The notes under the pieces are model-generated. The model was not told the DNA's origin. It did not search any database and was given only the letters and a program-made list of their open reading frames with translations. This document shows positions 16,269 to 25,316 of a stretch of DNA of 64,000 nucleotides, piece by piece (position 1 is the stretch's first letter; every line of letters begins with the position of its first letter). The stretch lies in assembly GCA_017645785.1 (NCBI GenBank), contig JAGCNW010000005.1, forward strand, positions 53,936 to 117,935. The letters are read 5' to 3'. The stretch comes from Treponema sp. (lineage in GTDB: Bacteria > Spirochaetota > Spirochaetia > Treponematales > Treponemataceae). The position numbers and the translations under genes were made by a program.

Positions 16269-16535
16269 ATGGTTTTAGACGTACATAATTTTGGCGATGT
16301 GTTGATGTCTCGCCCCGCTGGCAAAGAAGCTTTTGCGATGGCAAAGGCGTACATAATTAAACTGTTGAATGAAAACGAAACAATTTCTCTCGACTTTAAA
16401 AATGTAAAAGTTCTCGCTCCTTCTTGGGCAGACGAATTTGTCACTAACCTAAAGAAAGAATACAAGAATCCCATCGAGTTTTTGAATACTGAAAACGAAT
16501 CTGTGTCGCAATCTTTGAAGTACGTTAGCGCGTAA
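16269..16535 (+). CDS. STAS-like protein (DUF4325)
   Basis: The 88-residue protein shows SRPAGKEAFAMAKAYI, ISLDFKNVKVLAPSWADEF and a final IEFLNTENESV strand. This is the DUF4325 STAS-like pattern, related to anti-anti-sigma folds and often found with small ATPase or toxin partners. GGAG lies before the ATG. It is probably cotranscribed with the DUF3791 gene 37 bases upstream. The last codons and the following terminator are part of a 58-base segment repeated at 21671-21728. Confidence 0.75.
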   Translation: MVLDVHNFGDVLMSRPAGKEAFAMAKAYIIKLLNENETISLDFKNVKVLAPSWADEFVTNLKKEYKNPIEFLNTENESVSQSLKYVSA

Positions 16536-16578
16536 AAAAAAGTCGGCGGGTTTCTACCTGCCGGCCTTCTCAGTCTTG
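16521..16578 (+). repeat. 58-base direct repeat, copy A (gene end plus terminator)
   Basis: Contains the final YVSA-stop codons of the STAS-like gene, an A-run and a hairpin with arms GTCGGCGGG/CCTGCCGGC (terminator). Copy B at 21671-21728 matches at 51 of 58 positions and also spells YVSA-stop. Confidence 0.75.
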
Positions 16579-16597
16579 CGCGCCCCTGACATCCTTT

Positions 16598-17509
16598 TCA
16601 TTCAACGCCCTGAATAAGTTTCTCAAAATAATTCAGCGCGAAAGAAAACTGAATTATGTCGGAATCTTTGTAAACCATATTGGTGACAAAATCGGAATAT
16701 TCTTTTTCGTAGATTTTGTCGGCTTTTATTTTTGCCAGCGCGGCGGTCGCGAATTCTTTTAACGATTGGTCGTTTGTTTTGTCTCCGCGATTTTTGTCGT
16801 CTTTGTATATTTTTGCAATCAATTTATAAAAAGCGCTTTCGTTGCTTGAAATGACATCTTGCAATTTATACAAATCGTAAAGGTGTCTCACAATCGTCGG
16901 GTCGTTAAGCTTCTTTTCGTTTGACGTTCTGTCTTTGCAATCCGCGCGCCACAAAAAAGCGCTGAATTTATTCGCGGCGGTTTCCAATGGAGAAAGGCAG
17001 TTTATTCTTAGTTCGCTGTCTTTGCCAAGGTATTCGTCTGTCCAGGAATTGATTTTTTGATTCTTCGGTTTTAATCTTATGGGCTTTGCGGAAATTTCAA
17101 TCTTAACTTGTTGCCGGAGCGATTTGTCGTCAAATGCTTTAGGGTAATCCACGTAAAAAGAAACAAAGCGGCTTTCATTTCCAATTATTTTTTCATCTTC
17201 TGAGACTTTTAAAATGCCGGTCGCGTCAATCTTTTCAAACAAATTCTTTCTAAAGGTTCGATAAACGCTTCGGGAATTTTCATCGTTTGACAAAACCATA
17301 AAGTCTATGTCTTCCGAAAATCTGTTGATGATTCCAAAGCCCTTGGACAATGACGTTCCGCCTGAAAAAGTTACGCTAAAACTGTCGCTTTGAAAGCTTG
17401 CGATTATTTTTAGCAATTCAACGATGTAGTAATCTTTTTCAATGTAAGCGGGCGCGATGCCGATGGAAAGAGATACCTCTTTTGTAAATTTGTCATCTAA
17501 CTTTTGCAT
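16598..17509 (-). CDS. AbiEii-family nucleotidyltransferase toxin
   Basis: The 303-residue protein has the DNA-polymerase-beta-like nucleotidyltransferase signature of AbiEii/Ton_0977-type proteins: SVTFSGGTSLSKGFGII followed by RFSEDIDFMVL (the D-x-D metal pair), then CLSPLETAANKFSAFLWR. Such proteins are the toxin part of abortive-infection type IV systems and modify RNA. The start overlaps the partner gene at 17493-17903 by 17 bases. Both are read from one minus-strand promoter. A degenerate copy of the island box (TGACA near 16587) touches its 3' end. Confidence 0.85.
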   Translation of the reverse strand: MQKLDDKFTKEVSLSIGIAPAYIEKDYYIVELLKIIASFQSDSFSVTFSGGTSLSKGFGIINRFSEDIDFMVLSNDENSRSVYRTFRKNLFEKIDATGILKVSEDEKIIGNESRFVSFYVDYPKAFDDKSLRQQVKIEISAKPIRLKPKNQKINSWTDEYLGKDSELRINCLSPLETAANKFSAFLWRADCKDRTSNEKKLNDPTIVRHLYDLYKLQDVISSNESAFYKLIAKIYKDDKNRGDKTNDQSLKEFATAALAKIKADKIYEKEYSDFVTNMVYKDSDIIQFSFALNYFEKLIQGVE

Positions 17510-17903
17510 ATTTTATGCTTGCGTCTCCATATGAAAGTTTGCGGCTAATTCTTTTGTCAACGCCCACTACAAAACCTGATGGAATCTGCGTTGATTGCCT
17601 TGTGTTGTATGCTATTTCATATTTGGTCGGAAAAATGCCAATTCCCAATTTGCTTAAAGTCGCTTCGGCAATGCTTCTCAAATCGGTATACGGCAATATT
17701 TTTCCCGTGTATGCGGACACTCTGGTCTTTACATACACGCCGTAGCCGATTTTTACAAGGAACTGCTCTTTGGTCAATTGCCTAAGCGCGCGGCCAACTT
17801 GATCCCTGTCGGAAAGGTAAAAAAAATCGCGCGGCATAAACACAAAGTCAGGTGATTTTGAGATTATGGCTTTTATTTCGCTTCGCAATGATTTTCTAGG
17901 CAT
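17493..17903 (-). CDS. AbiEi-like antitoxin (DUF6088-type)
   Basis: The 136-residue protein begins with a winged-helix-like region (FMPRDFFYLSDRDQVGRALRQLTKEQFLVKIGYGVYV), as in the AbiEi/DUF6088 antitoxins that repress their operon. It lies directly upstream of, and overlaps, the nucleotidyltransferase gene. AAGGAG precedes the ATG. The C-terminal part (SGFVVGVDKRISRKLSYG) is shorter than in long AbiEi proteins. Confidence 0.78.
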   Translation of the reverse strand: MPRKSLRSEIKAIISKSPDFVFMPRDFFYLSDRDQVGRALRQLTKEQFLVKIGYGVYVKTRVSAYTGKILPYTDLRSIAEATLSKLGIGIFPTKYEIAYNTRQSTQIPSGFVVGVDKRISRKLSYGDASIKYAKVR

Positions 17904-17937
17904 TTTGACGCTCCTTGCAAAAATACGACACTTTCAA

Positions 17938-17966
17938 AATGTATGGCATAATCGCCGCTTTGTCAA
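17938..17966 (-). promoter_or_regulatory. AbiE operon promoter
   Basis: Minus-strand TTGACA (17966-17961), 17-base spacer, TACATT (17943-17938). It lies only 18 bases from island box 5 on the other strand, so the two divergent promoters may interfere or be co-regulated. Confidence 0.6.
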
Positions 17967-17983
17967 GAGTTTGCGCGCGCCCC

Positions 17984-18016
17984 TGACACTATTTGTCATG
18001 TCCTCTGCTCTAAAAT
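17984..18016 (+). promoter_or_regulatory. island box 5: palindrome plus minus-10
   Basis: TGACA (17984-17988), CTATT, TGTCA (17994-17998), 12 bases, TAAAAT (18011-18016), followed by GGAGG and ATG 18037. Same geometry as boxes 1-3. Confidence 0.65.
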
Positions 18017-18036
18017 GAAAATGCTTGGAGGAAAAA

Positions 18037-18960
18037 ATGACAAAAGAAGAGTCGGATGCTATCGCTAATGGGTTGCTTGAATTGGCGTGCAAAAAGCGTG
18101 ATGAGGCGCTGCGCAAGATTCCAGGTCTCCGCAAAAAGCATCCCAGCGATTTTTGCGAAATACAAAAACTGATTGACCGCCTTGGTGAGCTGGTTGGGGA
18201 TGGGAGGATTACTGACCAAGCGCAAGAGCTGTTCAAAAAGATACAGGCTCTTTGGATGAAGGGGCTGCCGAATTCTCTTCCGTATGTCGCTTCAATGTAT
18301 TCCGGCTTTTATTCAGAAAAAGAAAGGCTTACAGAAAAAGAGCGAGATTTGCTTTGCTTTGTCCGTGACTTTAACGATTCACAAAAGGAAAAACTAAAAT
18401 CGGCTTTCGAGGAAAATTTTAAGGAAGTCGCGCAAAAAATAATAGATTCTTTGAAAAAGCATCCGGAATTTATTTCCAATTTTGTAAAAAAGATGTATGC
18501 GTATGATGAAGAGCGCGAAGCCTTTGGCGTTGTGTTCGAGCTTTTGGGCGCCACCAAGTGGTCAGAATGGAAAGGCGACGGCGATTCCGAACTTCAGTTT
18601 TATTTTACTGACATTGAGGAGCTTGCGATTTTAAAATCGATATGCGAAATTTTAAATGTCGCCAATAAACTTGATTGCGTGAATTTTGATTGTATTCCTG
18701 AGAATGGCTATGAGAGCTTTAAGGTTAAGATGGCGAATGTTGACTTGTTGGGCAAGCAGAAGGTTTATATTGCTGAGCAGGTCGGTCTCTTTGTTCAAAA
18801 AAATGAATTAAGCGAAGCCCAGCTGAGCGGCTTGTTTTCTATTTGTGAGAATGTCCTTCTTCGTCCGTATGATTTTGAGGATCTTCCTGCGCTGTTTTTT
18901 CATACGTCTGCCTTTATAGAAATGCTTCCAATGGCAGCGCGATATGACGCGCTGGGGTAG
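18037..18960 (+). CDS. unknown all-helical protein upstream of a UvrD-like helicase
   Basis: The 307-residue product (ATG 18037 after GGAGG) is rich in Lys/Glu and predicted helices throughout, with no signal peptide or membrane segment. Segments such as LLELACKKRDEALRKIPG and FVRDFNDSQKEKLKSAF show coiled-coil tendency. No catalytic motif is visible and I do not recognise the family. The stop codon lies three bases before the helicase ATG, so the two should be made together, and the protein may be a dedicated partner of the helicase. Expression is expected from island box 5. Confidence 0.8.
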   Translation: MTKEESDAIANGLLELACKKRDEALRKIPGLRKKHPSDFCEIQKLIDRLGELVGDGRITDQAQELFKKIQALWMKGLPNSLPYVASMYSGFYSEKERLTEKERDLLCFVRDFNDSQKEKLKSAFEENFKEVAQKIIDSLKKHPEFISNFVKKMYAYDEEREAFGVVFELLGATKWSEWKGDGDSELQFYFTDIEELAILKSICEILNVANKLDCVNFDCIPENGYESFKVKMANVDLLGKQKVYIAEQVGLFVQKNELSEAQLSGLFSICENVLLRPYDFEDLPALFFHTSAFIEMLPMAARYDALG

Positions 18961-18963
18961 AGA

Positions 18964-21663
18964 ATGTCTATGAGTGTCTTTTCAAGCCTGAATGACAAGC
19001 AGACGCTTGCCGTTCAAAACACAGAAGGCTATGTTCGCGTGATTGCCGGAGCTGGTTCCGGTAAGACTAAACTTTTGGTCAGCCGGTACGCCTATCTTGT
19101 AAAAGAGTGCGGCATAGATTCCGCAAACATTCTCTGCGTCACCTTCACAAACAAGGCCGCCGCAGAAATGAAAAAGAGAATCACAAATCTTATCGGCCCT
19201 GAATATTCAACATCCCTTATTTGCACTTATCACGGCTTTTGCGCCCGCCTTATCCGCGAAGACCCCGAAAAACTGTTCCTTACGAAAGGCTTCCAAATAA
19301 TCGACACCTATCAGCAAAAGACTATCCTTGAAGAAGTCTTTGCAAAATACGAACTCAAACTTGACTATGCAAACTTCCAGAGCATCCTCAAAAAAATCGC
19401 GTTCAAAAAACAAGACTTGTCTTATGTACCAAAAATGAGCTCAGCGGACAAGGTTCAGATTCTGCCTGAAATACAAGACCAGACCGACAAAATTATCGAA
19501 GAATACTTGCAGCGCCAAAAGGCGATTTACTCTTTGGACTTTACAGACCTTATGAGCTGCGCGCTTTATCTTTTGTTGAATGATGAAGAAGTTCGTGGCA
19601 AATGGCAGGAACGGTTGAATTACATAATGGTGGATGAGTTTCAAGACAGTTCCGTTGTGGAAATGAAACTTATCGACATTCTGAGCTCGCGTTACCAAAA
19701 CCTTATGATAGTTGGCGATCCAGACCAAAACATCTACGAATGGCGCGGCTCGGATGTCAAGCTGCTTGTCGATTTTGACAAAACGCATCCGGGAACAAAG
19801 ACAATCATCCTGAACCAGAATTACCGCTCTACGCCACAAATTCTCAAATGCGCGAATGTCTTGATAGAAAAGAATAATCTACGGCTTAAAAAAGACCTCT
19901 TTACAACTTGCGAATCCGGCGTTGCGGTAACGCACATTCATTCCAAAAACGAAGAAGACGAAGTTTCTTGCGTCGTAAAAGAGATTAAGCAAATCAAAAA
20001 GCGCGGCAAAAAATCTTATTCCGATTTTGCGATTCTTTACCGCTCCAGCTTTTTGAGCCGCGTAATCGAACGAAAGCTGGTGGAAGAAAACATTCCGTAC
20101 GAGATTTTCGGCGGGGTGAAGTTCTATCAACGGATGGAAATTCAAGACGCAATCGCTTATCTTCGAATGATTGCCTTTAATGACGACCTTTCTTTTAAGC
20201 GTATAATAAATACGCCGCGCCGACAGTTTGGCCGAGCGCGGGTTGCCGCGCTTGAAACGATTCGCAAGAACAACGACATGGGCTTGTTTGATCAAGAGAA
20301 TTTGCATGAAAAAAGCCTTTATGAAGTTCTTAAAACTCATCTTGGAGATCCGGCTTTTAACGGAAGCGGCGGCGGCGCTTTTGTCTCCTTGATTGAAAAC
20401 ATGAAGAATCTTAAAGACCGCGTTAAAATCAGCGAGCTTGTTAATCGCGTATGCGTTGAGTCGGGCTATGAGCAATACATCCGCGAATTGGGCGACGAAG
20501 AGCGGCTTGACAACCTTTCGGAGTTTAAAAGAATAGCGAACGAATTTGAAAATGGTTTTGGCGAGGACGTTAGCCTCGAAACCTTTTTGCAGCAAATTGC
20601 GATAATGAGCGCAGAAGACGCGGAAAAGCCTTGCGAATCCGTAAAGCTTATGACAATTCACGCGTCAAAAGGCTTGGAGTTTCCTGTTGTGTTTATCCTC
20701 GGCTTTTCGGAAGGAATATTTCCAAGCTCCAAAACCATAGAAGAACGGAAGAAGCTTGGTCTGGAAGAAGAGCGCCGCCTTTGCTATGTGGCGATTACGC
20801 GCGCCCAAGAAATTTTGTATCTTATGGATAGCGAGGGGCAAAGCCAACAGGGAATAAAAAAACTTCCGTCAAGGTTTTTGCATGAAATCGGCGAGGAAAA
20901 CTACCGGCGGATTGGAAAAATCAGCGACGAACTTGAGCGCGAAAGCTGGGCGTATATCCACCGCTTGAACCGCGAGATGATAGAAGAACTGCCCGCTCCA
21001 AAAGACGATGAAATCCAGACGGTTGAACATCACATTTTTGGAAAAGGCCGAGTGGTCAGTTTTGACAGCAAGCGCAAGGTTTATTCTGTGCAATTTGACG
21101 GATTGAAAGAGCCGCGCGCCATCAACGCTGATTATTTTAGCCAGAAGCGTGAGCCGCCGACACCTAAAATTCCAGATAAACTCCGAAAAAAACTTGCAAA
21201 CTCTCCGAACTATTGGAACGATTCTGACTTTCCTAAGACCGGATGGGTTTGCGCTGGCGTAACCGATTTGGAATCGCCGTCAGGCATCTGCCAGATGTGC
21301 GGCTTGCAGATAATCCGTTACGTTCACCACATGCATAATGTGAAAACTGGACGACGGTTGGATTGCGGCTGTGTTTGCGCGGGAAAACTCGAAGGAGACA
21401 TAGACAAGGCCCGCAAGCGAGAGGCGGCGTTTAAAAATAAAGAGCAACGCAAAATTAACTTTAAAAGAAGGAAGTGGAAACGTTCCGCCCGCGGCAACGA
21501 ATACTTGAAGATTAAGGATCACGTAATCGTAATTTTACATTATATGTATCCAAAAAAATGGAAGTTCGCGCTGGACAATGTTTCCAATGAAAAAAACTTT
21601 AACACCCGCGAAGAATGCGTTGAAGCCGCTTTTAACGCTCTAGAGGAATTGCTGTATAATTAA
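18964..21663 (+). CDS. UvrD/Rep-family DNA helicase with C-terminal Cys-rich extension
   Basis: This 899-residue superfamily 1A helicase has motif Q-like LNDKQTLAVQ, Walker A AGAGSGKT (about 29-36), CVTFTNKAAAEM, Walker B MVDEFQDSS, GDPDQNIYEWRG, LNQNYRST, MTIHASKGLEFPVV and YVAITRAQEILY. It should unwind DNA 3'-5' using ATP. Beyond the helicase core (about residue 690) is a KOW/Tudor-like segment (HHIFGKGRVVSFD) and then a novel tail with CQMCG and CGCVCAG cysteines that probably bind zinc, ending in a basic region. The tail and island context suggest an accessory, possibly defence, helicase rather than the housekeeping one. ATG 18970 is an alternative start. Confidence 0.92.
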   Translation: MSMSVFSSLNDKQTLAVQNTEGYVRVIAGAGSGKTKLLVSRYAYLVKECGIDSANILCVTFTNKAAAEMKKRITNLIGPEYSTSLICTYHGFCARLIREDPEKLFLTKGFQIIDTYQQKTILEEVFAKYELKLDYANFQSILKKIAFKKQDLSYVPKMSSADKVQILPEIQDQTDKIIEEYLQRQKAIYSLDFTDLMSCALYLLLNDEEVRGKWQERLNYIMVDEFQDSSVVEMKLIDILSSRYQNLMIVGDPDQNIYEWRGSDVKLLVDFDKTHPGTKTIILNQNYRSTPQILKCANVLIEKNNLRLKKDLFTTCESGVAVTHIHSKNEEDEVSCVVKEIKQIKKRGKKSYSDFAILYRSSFLSRVIERKLVEENIPYEIFGGVKFYQRMEIQDAIAYLRMIAFNDDLSFKRIINTPRRQFGRARVAALETIRKNNDMGLFDQENLHEKSLYEVLKTHLGDPAFNGSGGGAFVSLIENMKNLKDRVKISELVNRVCVESGYEQYIRELGDEERLDNLSEFKRIANEFENGFGEDVSLETFLQQIAIMSAEDAEKPCESVKLMTIHASKGLEFPVVFILGFSEGIFPSSKTIEERKKLGLEEERRLCYVAITRAQEILYLMDSEGQSQQGIKKLPSRFLHEIGEENYRRIGKISDELERESWAYIHRLNREMIEELPAPKDDEIQTVEHHIFGKGRVVSFDSKRKVYSVQFDGLKEPRAINADYFSQKREPPTPKIPDKLRKKLANSPNYWNDSDFPKTGWVCAGVTDLESPSGICQMCGLQIIRYVHHMHNVKTGRRLDCGCVCAGKLEGDIDKARKREAAFKNKEQRKINFKRRKWKRSARGNEYLKIKDHVIVILHYMYPKKWKFALDNVSNEKNFNTREECVEAAFNALEELLYN

Positions 21664-21670
21664 GGCCGCG

Positions 21671-21728
21671 TATGTTAGCGCATAAAAAAAAGCCGGCGGG
21701 TTTCCACCTGCCGGCTTTCCCAGGCTTG
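21671..21728 (+). repeat. 58-base direct repeat, copy B (terminator of the helicase operon)
   Basis: Matches copy A (16521-16578) at 51 of 58 positions. It includes a vestigial YVSA-stop, an A-run and the hairpin AGCCGGCGGG/CCTGCCGGCT (21691-21715) that should terminate the helicase transcript. Confidence 0.75.
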
Positions 21729-21787
21729 TGTCGGTCGCGCTGCGCGACCTTACCGAGTTTTGTTCGCTGCGCTTCCAAAACTTGCGG

Positions 21788-24340
21788 TTATTTTACCACT
21801 ATGTTCACCAACTTATCCGGAACGCAGATGACCTTGACTTCGGTCTTGCCTTCCAAGAACTTTTTTGCGCCTTCCGTTTGGCGGGCGGCGGCAATCAAGT
21901 CGTCCTGGCTTGTGCCGGGCGCGGCGTCAAACTTGTCGCGGAGTTTTCCGTTAATCATTACGACAATCGTTTTTTGGTCGTCGGCGGAAAGTCCCGCGTC
22001 AACTGTCGGCCAAGGCTCGTAGGCGACGGTCTTTGTGTGGCCAAGCTTTTCCCAGAGTTCCTCTCCCAAGTGGGGAGCGTAGCAAGAAAGCATTTTTACA
22101 AAGCCTTCCCACATTGTCTTTGGAATCTCGTTCAGCTTAGAGACCGCGTTGATGAAAATCATCATCTGGCTTATCGCAGTGTTAAAGTTGAGCGTGTCGG
22201 TGTCGGTCGTGACTTTTTCGACAGTCTTTGCGTAAAGCTTTCTAAGCTCAATCAAATTTTCGTTTTCAAGCTTTCCAAAAATGTCAAGGTCGCTGTATGG
22301 CTTTTCGGCCACGCCCCAAACCTTTTCCAAAAAGCGGTGGATGCCGACGATTCCCTGGGTGGCCCAAGGCTTTGACATCGTTAGCGGGCCCATGAACATT
22401 TCGTACATGCGCACGCTGTCGGCGCCGTAAAGCTTTATCTCTTCGTCGGGGTTGACGACGTTCTTGAGCGACTTTGACATCTTGGCGACGACTTGCGTCA
22501 ATTGCTCGCCGGTGGCCTTTTCCACATAAACGTTGTTGCCCTTGTCCTCAACTTCGTCAACAGGAACCAAGGTCTTGTCCTTTCGCTGGTAGGCGAACGA
22601 GGTGATCATTCCCTGGTTGACCAAGCGGTGGAATGGCTCTTTTGTAGAAACAACTCCGATGTCGTACAAAACCTTGTGCCAAAAGCGCGCGTAAAGAAGG
22701 TGCAATACCGCGTGCTCGGCGCCGCCGACATACAAGTCAACCGGCATCCAATAGTTTTCCTTTTCTTTGGCGCAGAATTCCTTGTCGTTTTTTGGATCCA
22801 AGTAGCGAAGGTAATACCAGCAGCTTCCCGCCCATTGGGGCATTGTGTTTGTCTCGCGCTTGGCGTCTCCACCGCACTGGGGGCACTTGCAGTTTACCCA
22901 GCTGTCGATTCCGGCAAGCGGGCTTTCTCCGGTTCCTGTGGGCTGGTAAGTCTTTACGTTTGGAAGCTCCAAGGGAAGCTGGTCTTCGGGAACGGCGACC
23001 GTTCCGCACTTGGGACAGTGGACCAAAGGAATCGGCTCGCCCCAGTAGCGCTGGCGGCTGAAAATCCAGTCGCGCAGTTTGTAGTTTATGGCCTTCTTTC
23101 CGATTTTCTTTTCTTCAAGGAAGTCGAGCATTTTGTTTATCGCGTCCTGCTTGTTAAGGCCGTCAAGGAATTCGGAGTTAACGTGGATTCCGTCTTCTGT
23201 CCAAGCCTGCTTTTGAACGTCAACCTCGCTCTTCAACACTTCGATTATCGGAAGATTGAATTTTTTGGCAAAGTCCCAGTCGCGGGTGTCGTGTGCCGGA
23301 ACTGCCATGATGGCTCCGGTTCCGTATGAAATCAAAACGTAGTCGGCCACCCAAATCGGAATTTGCTTTCCGTTCACGGGATTGATGGCGTAGCTTCCGC
23401 TAAAGACGCCTGTCTTGTCCTTAGCCAAGTCGGTGCGTTCAAGGTCGGATTTCTTTGCCGCGTCCTCGATGTATTTTTCCACGGCTGCCTTTTGTTCCGC
23501 CGTCGTAAGCTCCTTTACAAGCGGGTGCTCGGGCGAGACGACCATGTAGGTGGCGCCAAAAAGTGTGTCGCATCTCGTCGTGTAGACGCGCAATTTTTTG
23601 TCAGTGGCCTTTCCGTCCTTGTCGGCCACGGCAAAGTCAACTTCCGCGCCGATGGACTTTCCGATCCAGTTTCGCTGCATGATTTTAACGCTTTCGGGCC
23701 AGTCAAGCTCGTCAAGGTCTTGCAAGAGGCGCTCGGCGTATTCGGTGATTTTTAAAACCCACTGGCGGATTGTCTTTCGCGTGACTTCCGAGTGGCAGCG
23801 TTCGCAGCGGCCTTCCTTGACCTCTTCGTTGGCCAAGCCGGTCTTGCATGAAGGACACCAGTTGATGGGAGTGTTGCTTTCGTAGGCGAGGCCTTTTTTG
23901 TAAAGCTGCAAGAAAATCCATTGCGTCCACTTATAGTAGTCCGCGTCGCAAGTTTGAACGCAGCGGTCCCAGTCGTAGCTAAAGCCGAGCGCCTTTATTT
24001 GTTTTGTGAAATGCTCGATGTTCGCGTTTGTAGTTTCGCGCGGGTGCGTTCCGGTCTTGATCGCGTAGTTTTCGGCCGGAAGTCCAAAGGCGTCGTAGCC
24101 CATCGGGTGCAGGACGTTAAAGCCCTTCATTCTTAGGTAGCGGCAGTAAATGTCGGTGGCGGTGTAGCCTTCGGGGTGGCCTACGTGCAAGCCCGCCGCG
24201 CTGGGGTAGGGGAACATGTCCAAAACATAGCGGCGCTTTTCTTTGGGAACGGAAGCGTCCTCGCCGACTTTAAAAGTTTTGTTGACTTCCCAATATTTTT
24301 GCCATTTGGGTTCAATCGATTCAAAAGGATACTTAGACAT
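21788..24340 (-). CDS. leuS: leucyl-tRNA synthetase
   Basis: This 850-residue class I synthetase charges tRNA-Leu in the cytoplasm. It shows the HIGH motif as HVGH (about residues 52-55, within [16 protein letters not shown]), the Zn-ribbon [19 protein letters not shown], the editing domain with [36 protein letters not shown] cysteines, and KMSKS in [11 protein letters not shown] (about 625). Length is normal for bacterial LeuS. A weak AGAGGC precedes the ATG. It is flanked upstream by a GC-rich noncoding repeat and convergent with the helicase operon. Confidence 0.97.
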   Translation of the reverse strand: MSKYPFESIEPKWQKYWEVNKTFKVGEDASVPKEKRRYVLDMFPYPSAAGLHVGHPEGYTATDIYCRYLRMKGFNVLHPMGYDAFGLPAENYAIKTGTHPRETTNANIEHFTKQIKALGFSYDWDRCVQTCDADYYKWTQWIFLQLYKKGLAYESNTPINWCPSCKTGLANEEVKEGRCERCHSEVTRKTIRQWVLKITEYAERLLQDLDELDWPESVKIMQRNWIGKSIGAEVDFAVADKDGKATDKKLRVYTTRCDTLFGATYMVVSPEHPLVKELTTAEQKAAVEKYIEDAAKKSDLERTDLAKDKTGVFSGSYAINPVNGKQIPIWVADYVLISYGTGAIMAVPAHDTRDWDFAKKFNLPIIEVLKSEVDVQKQAWTEDGIHVNSEFLDGLNKQDAINKMLDFLEEKKIGKKAINYKLRDWIFSRQRYWGEPIPLVHCPKCGTVAVPEDQLPLELPNVKTYQPTGTGESPLAGIDSWVNCKCPQCGGDAKRETNTMPQWAGSCWYYLRYLDPKNDKEFCAKEKENYWMPVDLYVGGAEHAVLHLLYARFWHKVLYDIGVVSTKEPFHRLVNQGMITSFAYQRKDKTLVPVDEVEDKGNNVYVEKATGEQLTQVVAKMSKSLKNVVNPDEEIKLYGADSVRMYEMFMGPLTMSKPWATQGIVGIHRFLEKVWGVAEKPYSDLDIFGKLENENLIELRKLYAKTVEKVTTDTDTLNFNTAISQMMIFINAVSKLNEIPKTMWEGFVKMLSCYAPHLGEELWEKLGHTKTVAYEPWPTVDAGLSADDQKTIVVMINGKLRDKFDAAPGTSQDDLIAAARQTEGAKKFLEGKTEVKVICVPDKLVNIVVK

Positions 24341-24404
24341 TTTTTGCCTCTAAAAGTGTGATAATTTGAGAAATAATTATATAGTAAATTGTGAATTGTT
24401 TCAA

Positions 24405-24545
24405 CAGTTTTGCGGGGGATGTCTCCCCCGCGCTCCAACCGCCTGCGGCGTTTTGCGCTGCCCCCTCTGCGGGGACACCCCGCAACGCCCCTATTGCCAG
24501 TAGGCCGCGCAAGCGGCCACGTAAATACTTCAATTAGCAAAACAG
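24405..24545. repeat. GC-rich noncoding intergenic element
   Basis: Between leuS and the toxin-antitoxin pair. It contains GC-rich hairpins (GCGGGGGA/TCCCCCGC at about 24411-24431, and GCGGGG/CCCCGC near 24467-24483) and GGCCGC/GCGGCC. No open frame is credible. Composition and style resemble 7310-7489. Confidence 0.45.
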
Positions 24546-24584
24546 AGCGAAGCGATGTAAGACCCTGGGGCAGGCAATTTTCCA

Positions 24585-24613
24585 TTGAAAAAACAAGTGA
24601 AACATGGTATAAT
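24585..24613 (+). promoter_or_regulatory. toxin-antitoxin promoter
   Basis: TTGAAA (24585-24590), exactly 17 bases, TATAAT (24608-24613), then GAGG and ATG 24632. Confidence 0.7.
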
Positions 24614-24631
24614 TATAGTTGAGAGGCTAAA

Positions 24632-24847
24632 ATGATAGCGATACCATACAATGATTTTTTTGAAAATCCTGGCCTTTATCAAAAAAAGGCTGAGCTTTTT
24701 GGAATAAAAATTCTCCCCAAAAAAGGCGAAAAGAAAGTTTCAAAAAGAACTCAAAAAAAACTTGACGCTTTGAACGCTGTTGTCGGAATCATACCGTCGA
24801 CAATTAATGTAGATTCTCTCTTGCAAGAACGAAGGACATCAAAGTGA
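24632..24847 (+). CDS. antitoxin of a PIN-type toxin-antitoxin pair
   Basis: The 71-residue product precedes and overlaps the PIN toxin by four bases. The N-terminus (MIAIPYNDFFENPGLYQKKA) resembles a Phd/VapB-type strand-helix start and the middle is strongly basic. GIIPSTINVDSLLQERR forms a C-terminal segment of the kind that wraps the toxin. The antitoxin assignment rests mainly on position and size. Expression comes from the strong promoter 19 bases upstream. Confidence 0.72.
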   Translation: MIAIPYNDFFENPGLYQKKAELFGIKILPKKGEKKVSKRTQKKLDALNAVVGIIPSTINVDSLLQERRTSK

Positions 24848-25257
24848 GAGTTCTTGTTGATACTAATGTTGTTTTGGATTTAATAAATACTCGCCAACCT
24901 TTTTTTGATGATTCTTATGAAGCTGTCCGGTTGGCGTTGGACAAATGTTCGCCATACGTATCTGCGACCACAGTGACTGACTCTGTTTATATAACTCGCA
25001 AAGCGTTTTCTGATTCGAGTGACCAGAAAAAAGCGTTGGAGAATTTCTTCTCTCAGTTTAAAATTTGTTCAGTAAAGAAAGCCCAGTTAAAAAAGGCTTT
25101 TTCTTCTTCAATGCCGGATTTTGAAGACGCCGTGCAGGCGTTTTGCGCAAAGAGCCGTCGCGTTTCTTATATCATAACGCGCAATGTTAAAGACTATAAC
25201 CTTTCTCCTGTAAAAGCCGTCGCGCCGTCGGATTTTATAGCTTTAATGAAAAAATGA
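24844..25257 (+). CDS. PIN-domain ribonuclease toxin (VapC-like)
   Basis: The 137-residue protein has the PIN fold acidic set: RVLVDTNVVLDLI (first Asp at residue 5), the MPDFEDAVQAFCA segment in the middle and IITRNVKDY near the end. PIN toxins of this kind cleave RNA and are neutralised by the cognate antitoxin. The GTG start overlaps the antitoxin stop (GTGA), giving coupled translation. No sign of truncation. Confidence 0.87.
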   Translation: MRVLVDTNVVLDLINTRQPFFDDSYEAVRLALDKCSPYVSATTVTDSVYITRKAFSDSSDQKKALENFFSQFKICSVKKAQLKKAFSSSMPDFEDAVQAFCAKSRRVSYIITRNVKDYNLSPVKAVAPSDFIALMKK

Positions 25258-25316
25258 ATTTGTCAAACGCTCCATCCTATGTTAAAATTATTGCATTAAA
25301 TTCTCGGAGGAATTTT

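Noticed and set aside
16580..16612. Fifth copy of the island box (TGACA near 16587)
   Set aside because: The second half reads TTCAT, the minus-10 is poor and no plus-strand gene follows. Kept only as a degenerate remnant.
14215..18000. Integron cassette array with attC sites
   Set aside because: The boxes suggested modules, but I find no paired attC core sites and no integrase gene; an operator-promoter explains them better.
21728..22375. Plus-strand open frame of 215 codons
   Set aside because: Antisense of leuS, whose motifs are complete.
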